Below are positions 11,956 to 21,544 of a DNA stretch of 64,000 nt, piece by piece. The notes beneath the pieces were generated by a model that saw nothing but the letters and a program-made list of their open reading frames with translations, made no database searches and had not been told where the DNA came from. Both the position numbers and the translations under genes were made by a program. The DNA is from Coleophoma eucalyptorum (Eukaryota > Ascomycota > Leotiomycetes > Helotiales > Dermateaceae): positions 372,001-436,000 of the forward strand of contig JALRME010000022.1 of NCBI GenBank assembly GCA_026120035.1. The letters are read 5' to 3'. Each line of letters begins with the position of its first letter. Position 1 is the first letter of the stretch.

Positions 11956-13078
11956 TCACAGAAAGCGTTTGGTCTCCCGCTCACAAAAAGCCAAGAGCTT
12001 TTTCGAAGCTCCGCTGCCACCTTCACTCGTACTCTTTAGACCGGCCCTTATATCAACTGGCATGTCGCAAAGTCTACCCCAGGCCGTGATATAGGATCCA
12101 TTATTTTCTTTCTTAAGTTCTGGAGAAAAGCCAGCATAAAGTTCAGAGTACGCCCCGTATACTGCTGGTTTGAAAACGATGCCCTATGACCAGATACATC
12201 AGTCTAAGTATAGTTGTTGGCAATTCTTAACTTACCATGACTTGGCGGGCTACCCATGGCAAAGTTCTTTGTAGATCCGTTCTTAATAATCCTGGGTGTA
12301 CGCTCTAAACCAATTTAGAAGCAAATCTCTGCGATTTGGATTTAGGCTCGACTTACCAAACTCATGATTCCAGCCTCGCCAACTCTATCAGCATATTCTG
12401 CTGCTAACCATGCATCGCCTGCTTTTGTTCTCATGTAGTTTTCCATCGGCTTCTTCTGGATCATTGGTACGCCGTTGGAATCAAAACTCATTCCACCCTT
12501 TGGAGTATCCATATATAGTAGTGATGATACCCACACGATTCTTACTTGTCCAAAGCCAGTGGCCGAGGCTGCGGTGCGCCGAAGGATGTCTTCCAACAAA
12601 CGTGTCAGGAGGTAAGGAGCAAGGCAATTTGTTGCAATTTCCAGATCGTAACCCTCGGAAGATTTAGTTGACCCGAGTACGAAACCAACGATTGAAAACT
12701 TACATCTTTCGACTTACTTCCTGCTGGGGGCATCATAACTCCAGCATTGTTAAAGAGAACGTCCAAACGGTCCTCCTTTTTCAGGAACTGTTGCACAGCA
12801 GGCTTGACAGTTTTTAGATCTGCAAGATCAACAACCATGCGCTCCAGCTTTCCTTTTCCACCGACAGCCTTCACCTTTTCGATTCCTTCGCTACATCTTG
12901 CTTCTGATCGGGCTGCAATATAGATAGTGGCTCCCTTTTTATAGAGGAGTTTGGCTAGCTCGCAACCAACACCGGACCCGGCACCGGTGATGATATATAC
13001 CTTGCCCGAAAGGGATGGCAGATTCGCATCTGTGAAAGTCGGGGCAGGTGGGAATTGGAGATTAATTAATGAAGGCAT
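11956..13078 (-). CDS. Short-chain dehydrogenase/reductase (retinol dehydrogenase-like subgroup)
   Basis: Exons 13078-12704, 12653-12357, 12304-12236 and 12183-11956 give 322 aa, typical of classical SDRs of this subgroup. Seen: cofactor loop TGAGSGVG near residue 33, VDLADL, the NNAG motif (FNNAGVMMPP), and the catalytic pair in NYMRTKAG (YxxxK) preceded by IVWVSSLLY. SVHPGLLRTDL is the usual post-catalytic loop, and the C-terminal helix ends LLAFCERETKRFL. It would be a NAD(P)-dependent oxidoreductase of small alcohol or ketone substrates. The specific substrate cannot be deduced. It is tail to tail with the second Zn2Cys6 factor, so their 3' untranslated regions probably overlap. The start was chosen at the ATG that gives the short leader before SGKVYIITG. 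Confidence 0.9.
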
Positions 13079-14159
13079 CTTGGGACGATTTTGGAAACGA
13101 TGAAGTGCTTGATTTTGTGAAGTGCTGGTCAATGCCAGTACTATGCTCTTTATATACAATTCACAAGGCCAGCGGATCTCAAACATTACTATATCTCCGG
13201 AAGCTTCATCTAAAAGTGACACCAGCGGACATACAAGACATCATCTCAGCTCATCCCCGATGACAATGTAATTCGGATTTTGTAAATGATGTCGATGCTG
13301 GGAACTAAACATCGCATGCCGGACTCAAAATCAATCATAAATCCGTAGCCATTCGATTGGCTTCCTAACCGACACCCTCTTCACCCAGGACAGCAAATTC
13401 ACGTGATGCCAGTTCCCGACTTTATCCTCAGCTCAGGAAGAAGTCGGGAGAGGTCGAAGCATGACCGGAGATCAATTCGAAATTGAACTCCTGAAGCCAC
13501 AAGACGACAACCTGCCTAATCCGTCTCCCTCGCCACAGCTGTACTTTGGTAGAAGCCATCCTTGCACCACCACGAGCCAACGAGATGTTCGTGACAGCAG
13601 GCTTCGGACCACTTTCTTGATGCGGACTGACTATTACGCAAAAATTTGCAAGCTCGGTTTAAACTTTGGTCGACGATCTTGGGTGCCGAGGGGTGCTTCA
13701 ACTCTACTGTACAGTCCTGATCACTGGTCCCCAACGATTTAGGTCTGCATTGGCGTTGTCGCTTCCCCACAATGCTTCGAGCTTGGGAATTCGACGTTCC
13801 ACGGTCCACCGGGCTCCACTGACTGGGGGTCGGGATGTTTCTGCAAGAAAATAGAGTATGCGGGAGGTGGGGGCACATACCAATAAGGCACCGACAGAAC
13901 ATTAGGCAGGAGGCAGCAGGTGCGTTGTTGGATTTTGGACTCGGACGTAATTGTGCCGCCGAAGGTAGCCGACCACCGAAGCTGACTGTACAGACGATCG
14001 AATGATGTTCTGGATGCTACGTCTCATCGCCGCTGGCGTGTCTGTTGATAACGACACCAGTCAGTCACTTGTTGAATGGCACTACTTTGTCATCCGACTC
14101 AAGACAGGGGCTTTGACGGCAGTTAAGCGACAACAATCACAGCAAAACAGCCATCCTCG

Positions 14160-14176
14160 GCTTATCGATGATAAGC
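14160..14176. promoter_or_regulatory. Inverted pair of GATA motifs
   Basis: GCTTATC and GATAAGC form a perfect 7-bp inverted repeat with a 3-bp spacer. Fungal nitrogen regulators of the AreA/NIT2 type bind GATAA-type sites, often in pairs. The site is 1.5 kb upstream of the PTR2 peptide transporter, a typical target of nitrogen control, but the distance is large and a chance occurrence is quite possible. Confidence 0.3.
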
Positions 14177-15579
14177 TTCCACAAGCAAAAGCCCCTATAG
14201 CCAAGCCCGGATCTGAGTACCCTTGGTCGTTGGCTTCTCTTGCATCTCCTAGGACCGAATCAAGGCGTCAAAGCGAGAGATGCAATAAACCTCCAGTGAT
14301 TGGCTAGTGGGCTTGCTGCTATCAGTTCCCCGTCCTGCTGTTTTTGTACGTCTCGATGTCAGAACATATTAAGTTGTAGCCCGGGTTTCGGAATGCGTTT
14401 CGTGCACTTAATCCAACACATGCTTGCCGGTCTCTGCTCCCGCGACTTGATATTTTATCTCTCTGTTTCCAAGTGCCTGAACTGTTGCAGAAGCAACCCA
14501 TAAGTTTTTAAGTTGCAACGTTGTTTAAGCAAGAGCCGCCATCTTCAGCGTTCTTTGGCAGAAGTGCTGCGTGGCGGGCGTGCAATGGCGCGGGGGCGTG
14601 ACACTTCTGCACACCCACGCACGGCTTGGCGCAGCAAAGAAGCCTTTGATCGGAATTGGCAGGTCCAACAAGCACGCTCCGTTAGAAGTAGTAATCGATG
14701 AATGGTGTCGAAGCTATGAAGCTGTAGTAGCCATTCCGGGATCTTTATTACCGACGCTGGTGTTTCTCACCACGCCAGCGACCGGCTGGGAGGCAATCAA
14801 AGCTGGGGACGTTATCAGTTCAAGTTTCTAGCGTCCTTCCATGCTACCCGCCCGCCACTGCATTAGCCTGGACTCGAGCATTCCTGGCGATCTCCGATGC
14901 AGACCTTACTGGTTCTCTGTCCTTCTCCATCTTCCTCCATTCCCTTGCCCCTCGCTCTTCCCGGGGCACACTGGTCGCTGACTTTCGAGAGCTGGCAGCT
15001 AGACCGACAGCTGATATTTACTTTTTCTTTTGCACCAGTGACGCAAAGCTCAGGTACAGGAGAGGTTCCAAATATTGAACCTTCTCTTAGATCACGGTTT
15101 TATTCTTTAGGAGATTGGGAATTTGAACCCTGAAAATTTTATCGCAAACTTTCTAATTGATCGCACTGTCCTGGGACGTTTCCAAAACAATTTTTGGTCC
15201 ATGAATTAATTGTGCGCCCCTACTGAATTCATATGCAGTAAGATCTTCATCTAGGCTTGATGGACTAGGTACAAACAGGAAGGAATTCCTGGAGGGCCCG
15301 GCACAGCTCAGTTCACTTAGTCTTGGCATGCCGAGACGGTGCATGAACCATGTCAAATCAGATGGCGAGTACATTCTGAAGGTAGGGAGATAACGAAGCA
15401 CGCAGGGCTAAAGAAAGTAAGTGCAAATTCTGGAACTCCATTTGTCCAGTGATATGGTAGTACACAATCAACTCCTCTCAGGGATCTGCTCACTTGATGC
15501 AGTGTAGCTCTTGAACCCTAGCTCCCTGCTGCATCTAGCCTTCAGCTCGTAGCGGACGGTGCACGATGCATCTGAAGCA

Positions 15580-15585
15580 TATAAA
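15580..15585 (+). promoter_or_regulatory. TATA box of the PTR2 gene
   Basis: TATAAA lies 88 bp before the start codon at 15673, followed by a pyrimidine-rich leader of the kind found before highly expressed fungal genes. Confidence 0.5.
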
Positions 15586-15672
15586 CCCTTGGCTTTCCCA
15601 ACCTCTATTGACTTTATTCGAATTCACACACCCATTCACTCCTCTACCATCTCCATTCATTTCGTCGCCAAG

Positions 15673-17651
15673 ATGACCTCTGGAGATGTCTTTGACACTG
15701 CCGCCGGCGCACGGCACGCTGATCCTGCTCTTGCACTTCCTCCTGACATGAAGCATGAGCTTCCTCAGTCCGCTCACGCTGTTGAAAAGATTCCCGTAAT
15801 GGAGGGCACCGCACAGGCGACCTATGTCCACGACAGTTCTGACGATGAGCTCGATGGAGAATTCCCCACGGAAGAAGAGTACCATACTCTGCGCCGTGTT
15901 TCAGACAAGATCAATTGGTCGGTCTACACAATCGCCTTTGTAGAACTCTGCGAGCGATTCAGTTATTATGGAACTACGGTTGTGTGTAAGTAAAAATCCT
16001 TCTCGTGTCGCCTGTAAGCGAAAATGCTGACATGCGCGATTAAGTTACCAACTTCATCCAACAACCACTTCCTATAGGATCGCGCACTGGTGCTGGTTTC
16101 GGTGGACAAAGTGGTGCCCTTAACATGGGGCAGCAAGCTTCCACCGGTATTATAACCTTCAACCAGTTCTGGGCTTACCTCATGCCTCTCTTTGGTGCCT
16201 ACATGGCAGATGCTCATTGGGGTCGTTACAAGACCATTTGCGTCGCTCTTGGAGTTGCTATCTTTGGCCACATCATCTTGGTCATTTCGGCTGTTCCACC
16301 CGTTATCACCAAGCCTTCCAACTCACTCGCGGCCTTTATCATTGGTATTATCATCATGGGGTTTGGAACTGGTGGCTTCAAGCCCAACATTTCACCCTTG
16401 ATTGTCGAGCAACTGCCTCTTACCAAGATGGTCGTCCGCACAACTCCTACTGGTGAGCGTGTTATCGTCGATCCTGCTGTGACCGCGAGCAGAGTGTACC
16501 ATTACTTCTATCTCTTCATCAATATTGGTGCTCTCATTGGACAAGTCGGAATGGTGTACTGTGAGAAGTACGTTGGTTTCTGGCTCGCGTACCTCCTTCC
16601 AACTATTCTCCTCTGCATTTGCCCATTGGTCATGTGGTATGGACGCGATAAATACAAGCGAGCACCACCTCAGGGAAGTGTCTTTGGCAAGGCAATGCGC
16701 ATCTTTGTCTACGGCAACAGAGGACGCTGGTCTTTGAACCCAGTTGCAACCTACAAGCGTCTCAACGACGGTACCTTCTGGGAGAGTTGCAAGCCATCTA
16801 ACATTGAGCCTACTCTACGCCCCTCGTGGATGACATTTGATGACCAATGGGTTGACGAAGTCCGAAGAGGTTTCGCTGCATGCTCTGTCTTCTGCTGGTA
16901 CCCATTGTACTGGCTCACCTATAACCAACTGAACAACAACTTGACCTCCCAGGCAGCAGTGATGAAGCTAAACGGACTACCCAACGATGTTTTGTCCAAC
17001 TTGGATCCCTTCGCCTTGATCATCCTCATCCCAGTCTGTGATCTCTTCATCTATCCCGCACTTCGCAAGGCCAAGATCAACTTCTCACCCGTCAAGAAGA
17101 TCGCCGCTGGTTTCTTCACGGGCTCCATGGCCATGGTTTGGGCAGCTGTCATTCAAGCATACATCTACAAGAAGTCAGTTTGCGGACACAACGCTGCTGG
17201 TCTGCTCCCGGCCTCGCTTGGAGGCGATGGAGAGACCGTCTGCCCCACGGTTGATATCAACGTCTGGGCCCAAACCGGAGCCTACGTCCTGATCGCCATT
17301 TCCGAGATCTTTGCTTCCATCACCTCGCTCGAATATGCCTTCTCCAAGGCCCCCAAGAACATGCGTAGTATGGTGCAAGCCGTCGCTCTCTTCATGTCCG
17401 CTATTTCTGCTGCTCTTGGCGAGGCTTTCGTCTCCCTCTCGACTGACCCGCTCCTGGTCTGGAACTACGGCACCATGGCTGTCTTGGCATTTGTTGGTGG
17501 ATGTCTTTTCTGGCTGCAGTACAGGGAGCTGGATGCTATGGATGATGAGCTCAACCAGCTTCCCACGGGTAATTTGGTTGCGACGAAGGATGTCGAGGAT
17601 AATGCTAGTATTGATACCCGCCCGGCTCCGGTCGAGTTGCACGAGAAATAA
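15673..17651 (+). CDS. PTR2: PTR2-type proton-coupled di/tripeptide transporter
   Basis: Exons 15673-15985 and 16045-17651, with a 59-nt intron, give 639 aa with about twelve membrane helices. Family marks: VELCERFSYYG in the first helix, which holds the ExxER proton-coupling motif of POT transporters; the intron joins TTVV to FTNFIQQPLP. GFGTGGFKPNISPL and YLFINIGALIGQ are the PTR2 signatures. The N-terminus is a long acidic cytosolic tail (DDELDGEFPTEEEY), as in yeast Ptr2. It would import di- and tripeptides at the plasma membrane. A longer in-frame start exists at 15559, but the ATG at 15673 follows the TATA box and leader at normal distances. PTR2 is used here as a family name; orthology within the fungal paralogues was not tested. 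Confidence 0.93.
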
Positions 17652-18147
17652 ATGTTTGGGGGTGGATTATGGGACGGTGTTTGGTCGTTTTTTCGCCTTT
17701 CATTTTTTGGGAGCGGAAAAGTAGATTTTAATATTTGAAGGGGTGTTAACACGCCTTTCGTTTCTTATAATACAGAACTTAGTAATTCCTCTAGGTTTAC
17801 TTGTGCTTAACGCAACGGTTTCGATTGTGATTTATTTCTCTTGTGACTTTAGATCATGCTTGTGAAGATATTAAGCCATAGAATCCGTTTCTCGTTTAAG
17901 TGAGTAATTTGTACTAGTCGCAAAAAGTTGTTATTAAGATTAGATATTTATATTGGCTTGGTCAACAACCAAACTACCTACTAGATAAAAGGTGTTTTAT
18001 AGTATTTGTTGTTATTAAGGTGTCCTATTCCTTATACTAATTTGATACTATTCTATAATTTAACCATGTAAACAACAGGATATCCAGATGGTTTTCTATA
18101 GCGACTAATATACTGATATTGACCATTTTCACCGTAGTCTTTTAGAT
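17652..18147. other. Convergent 3' intergenic region
   Basis: 496 bp of AT-rich sequence lie between the 3' ends of the PTR2 gene and the receptor gene. No gene, repeat or RNA was recognised. Confidence 0.5.
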
Positions 18148-19486
18148 CTATATTACAATATCCTCTTTCTCAGCCTTCCATTCAGCTAAATTTTTGTAGG
18201 ATAACAAGGTATATGGGTGATCGGGTCCGATGACAAGTTTCCGTAATTGTATGCAATCCTCCATAAGCCTTATGCTTTCAGCTTTTTTACCCATTTCTTT
18301 CCACGTAGATGCAAGGTTGTTCATGCTAGTTAATGTCTCAGGATGGTCCGCTCCGAGTTTCTTCTTGCGAGCCTCCATTACTTGCACTTCTAGGTTTTCA
18401 GCTATATCCCATCGGCCTTGATTCCCGTACGTTAACGCCAGATTGCCCATACTTGTAAGCGTGTCTGGATGGTCCTCTCCGAGTTTCTTCTTGCGGGTCT
18501 CCATTACTTGCACCTCGAGGTCTTTGGCTGCATCCCATCGGCCTTGATTCCTGTACGTCGACGCCAGGTTGCCCATACTTATAAGCGTGTTTGGATGGTC
18601 TGCTCCGAGTTTCTTCTTGAAAGTCTTCATTACTTGTACCTCGAGGTCCTCAGCTGTATCCCATCGGCCTTGGTTCCTATACGTCGATGCTAGGTTACCC
18701 ATACTTATAAGCGTGTCTGGATGGTCCGCTCCAAGTCTCTTCTTAGAAATCTCTATTACTTGCACCCCAAGGTCTTCAGCTGCCTCCCATCGGCCTTGAT
18801 TCATATACGTCGACGCTAGGTTACCCATACTTATAAGCGTGTATGGATGTTCCTCTCCGAATTTCTTTTTACGAGCCTCCATTACTTGTACCTCGAGGTC
18901 TTCAGCTGCCTCCCATCGGCCTTGATTCCTATACGTAATCGCTAGGTTACCCATACTTGTAAGCGTGTCTGGATGGTCCGCTCCGATTCTCTTCTTAGAA
19001 ATCTCTATTACTTGCACTTCGAGGTCTTCAGCTGCCTCCCATCGGCCTTGATTCATATATGTCGACGCTAGGTTATCCATACTTGTAAGCGTGTCTGGAT
19101 GGTCCGCTCCGAGTTTCTTCTTGCGGGTCTCCATTACTTGTACCTCGAGGTCTTCAGCTGCCTCCCATCGGCCTTGATTCCTATACGTAATCGCTAGGCT
19201 ACCCATACTTGTAAGCGTGTCTGGATGGTCCGCTCCGAGTTTCTTCTTGCGGGTCTCCATTACTTGTACCTCGAGGTCTTCAGCTGCCTCCCATCGGCCT
19301 TNNNNNNNNNNNNNNNNNNNNNNNNNNNNNNNNNNNNNNNNNNNNNNNNNNNNNNNNNNNNNNNNNNNNNNNNNNNNNNNNNNNNNNNNNNNNNNNNNCT
19401 TGATTCCTGTACGTCGACGCTAGGCTACCCATACTTATAAGCGTGTATGGATGTTCCTCTCCGAGTTTCTTCTTACGAGCCTCCAT
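18148..19486 (-). repeat. Tandem 126-bp (42-aa) TPR repeats
   Basis: Going down from 19260, full units occupy 19260-19135, 19134-19009, 19008-18883, 18882-18757, 18756-18631, 18630-18505, 18504-18379 and 18378-18253, with a diverged last partial unit to 18148. One more unit, 19486 to 19261, is interrupted by the gap. The consensus contains KKKLGADHPDTLTSMGNLAS and TYRNQGRWEAAEDLEVQV. Inner units are nearly identical in DNA; the last two have diverged. This pattern points to recent unit exchange or duplication. Confidence 0.93.
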
Positions 19487-21356
19487 TACTTGCACGAATA
19501 GCACTTCAGCTGCGTCCCATTGACCCCTAAGGTTATGTGCTAAGCCTACCATTGCTATACAATTCAGTGTTTCGTGGTGCTCTTGACTATAAACCCCTCT
19601 TGTAGCTTTCAATGCCTGAGCCGACATCTTCTCTGCCTCCACTCCATTCCCCATTCTCAATGCGTACCATGCTACCTTATATAGTATTAAAGCCCAATCT
19701 CTTAACGACTCTTGTTCCTCCGGTTGCTGTACTACTGCTAATTGCGCGTGTGGGAATAGCGCCTGACACGTTACCCAATTCTCATATTCTCCTGTCGGTA
19801 GCTCTATGCAAAGGTTTCTAAGAAACTTTTGTTTCCACTTCTCTTGCTGCCCGTGAGCTTCCAGCCATTTTCGCGTGGCTAGCTGAACCAATCTATGCAT
19901 TTCGAAGGTGGTGCCGTCCGTATTAGTAGAGATAAATGAGTAATTCCGTAGGGCCGAGACATCATCCTCAAATTCATCATTCACACCAGATCCATCATTC
20001 ACACTAAATCCTTTATTCACACTAGATCCATCGCTCATGCTATATTGCAATGTGTTATCTTCATCGTCTTCGCTAGAACCGCTATTAGCACAACTGTCAC
20101 CGTTGCTCTCTTCCTCGGCTTGCCGCAAGTTTCTCTGTTCGCTTCGATGACGAAGCAATATCTCAGGGATTCCTTGCCGGTCAAAAAAGCTCATAAGTGA
20201 TAATAAATCAGCAGCAGAGGGTCGAGTTACACGGATATGATCGAATGATATTTGCCATGTAATAATAATAGAGTTCTTTGCTTCCCAATCTCGACGGAGC
20301 TGTTCGCCTTCATAGTTAAGGAGACCTGCTTTCTTACGATCGCTTTTCCGAAAGTCCTGAAGGTACTTTTGTATAGAATAGCGTGGCGCTCTGTGGGAGA
20401 TATATGCGGCTGCTTGAACGATAGCAAGCGGCATAAGCTCGAGCTCTATAGTAAGCTCGGTAGCGATATCGTCGTCCACTTGTATATCCTCCCCTAGCTT
20501 GTTCTTAAAGAGTGTCAGCGCATCCGCCTTGCTCATCGGCTCGATTGTAATAATATCGCGCTGTTCAACCAGCTTTAGCGCCTCATTTCTGCTCCGTGTT
20601 GTCATGAGTATCGATCCATTCGGGCACTGTGGGAGATATGATTTAAGCGGTCGTAAGTCCTCACTATCTATGTCGTTCATTGGCCTATGCTGTTCTGTGC
20701 TTGGGGCCTCAACGAGGAAGCTAGCATCATCCACATTATCAAGTATAAGAACCCACTCCCCCTTCTTGTTATTGTGCAGCCAGTCATGCACAAGTTGGAA
20801 TATATTTGTCTTCGGATTCTCCCGCCCGGGGATTTTGGCGCAGTTTGCAATATCTCGAAAGCTCTGTTCAAACCGGGCCGCGTTGCTTGCGTGGACCCAG
20901 AAAACCCACGTTTCTAGCGATCGGACCCGTGTTCGATAGGCGTATTCGATGGCAAGTTGCGACTTGCTTCGCGGTAGTTAGTTCTAGCATCTAGCATCTA
21001 GCATCCGCCGCAACGGGAACGTTTGTGCCTACCCAACACCCCCCAGACCAACGAGCGCGATCCGAGACTGCGCTTTCCGTGACTTTAAGTAAGCACAGTT
21101 CTCATGGATCCGATCAAGTATTGATTCTCTCTCGACAAAGTCTATGTCACGACTGAAGGGTATGACGGCCGATGGCTTCGGTGGAGTTTCTGGTCGCTCT
21201 GCGCGAGCCGTCATTAGCGCCCATTAGCTGCCGTTCTGGGACCTTTGGCGACTCACCAGGAGGGGCATGGTGATGAAAATCATTATGAACTTGACCGTTA
21301 ATAATTCCGGCCTGAAAGGCGGAGTTGAAGTCGCCAAATAATATCGTCGATGCCAT
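18148..21356 (-). CDS. NB-ARC/TPR NOD-like receptor with N-terminal amyloid-type motif; contains assembly gap
   Basis: Exons: 21356-21257, 21198-21033, 20966-18148 (the last crosses 97 Ns). Exon 1 codes almost only for a Gly/Asn motif (residues 4-23, core FNSAFQAGIINGQV). Exon 2 and the start of exon 3 form the NB-ARC head: PFSRDIDFVERE, then Walker A GLGGVGKSQLAIEY, whose glycine codon is split by intron 2. VLILDNVDDA (Walker B), GSILMTTRSR, MPLAIVQAAAYI (GLPL-like) and MHRLVQLATRKWL (MHD-like) follow. The C-terminal part is at least nine 42-residue TPRs of kinesin-light-chain type. There is no effector domain at the N-terminus, only the motif, which fits a receptor that acts on a separate effector, the divergent gene at 21545. 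Such STAND proteins oligomerise when their repeats bind a ligand. The gap shifts the apparent frame, but flank analysis suggests the frame is intact (about 1,000 aa or more). Confidence 0.85.
19302..19398. other. Assembly gap (97 Ns) inside the TPR repeats
   Basis: Left flank ends ...CGGCCTT and right flank begins CTTGATTCC, while an intact unit reads CGGCCTTGATTCC. The two flanks hold 41 and 88 nt of one 126-nt unit, 129 in total, so they overlap by exactly CTT. The true insert is therefore 126n minus 3 nt, where n counts missing units and may be zero. The number of Ns is not the real length. Confidence 0.85.
19977..20030 (-). repeat. Three 18-bp units in the receptor's linker
   Basis: Three imperfect copies of an 18-nt unit (19977-19994, 19995-20012, 20013-20030) encode a six-residue repeat around SVND/DGSG. 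They fall in the acidic, disordered-looking linker between the NB-ARC head and the TPR domain. Copy number is likely to vary between strains. Confidence 0.75.
20984..21005. repeat. Three tandem 7-bp units in receptor intron 2
   Basis: Plus strand: TAGCATC repeated three times within the 66-nt intron that splits the Walker A codon. It is a small slippage-type repeat with no obvious function. Confidence 0.7.
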
Positions 21357-21544
21357 CGCAGTACTGATTTTTTGTTACAAAGTGCAAACAGCAACTGAGC
21401 TTGGTCGTCTGGCTGGCTATCTTCAGCCGCACAGCATGGGTTGGTTACCTTCCAATCACATTGGGCGCCTCAAAGCCCTCCGCTCAAGCTTCAGATCTTT
21501 ATCAAACTGTGTCTGAACCCAGTTTCTATTATCACTAAGCACAA
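21357..21544. promoter_or_regulatory. 188-bp bidirectional promoter of receptor and effector genes
   Basis: The two start codons face away from each other with only 188 bp between them, far shorter than other divergent intervals in the window (about 440 to 3,400 bp). Both genes must share promoter DNA, so linked expression is likely. Confidence 0.65.

Larger units (their letters stand above)
13079..15672. other. Gene-free region of 2.6 kb between SDR and PTR2 genes
   Basis: No open frame here looks like a protein; those of 60-130 codons overlap each other on both strands with low-complexity translations. The left part is the SDR promoter and the right part the PTR2 promoter. The stretch is large for this gene-dense window and could hide a non-coding RNA or degenerate DNA. 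Two sites inside it are listed separately (GATA inverted repeat at 14160; TATA box at 15580). Confidence 0.4.

Noticed and set aside
19302..19398. Real frameshift in the receptor at the gap
   Set aside because: The gap length is arbitrary; flanks show that whole repeat units restore the frame.
18148..19486. Regular 126-bp repeats considered as CRISPR or satellite
   Set aside because: They encode 42-residue TPRs in an open frame contiguous with a NB-ARC domain and have no spacers.
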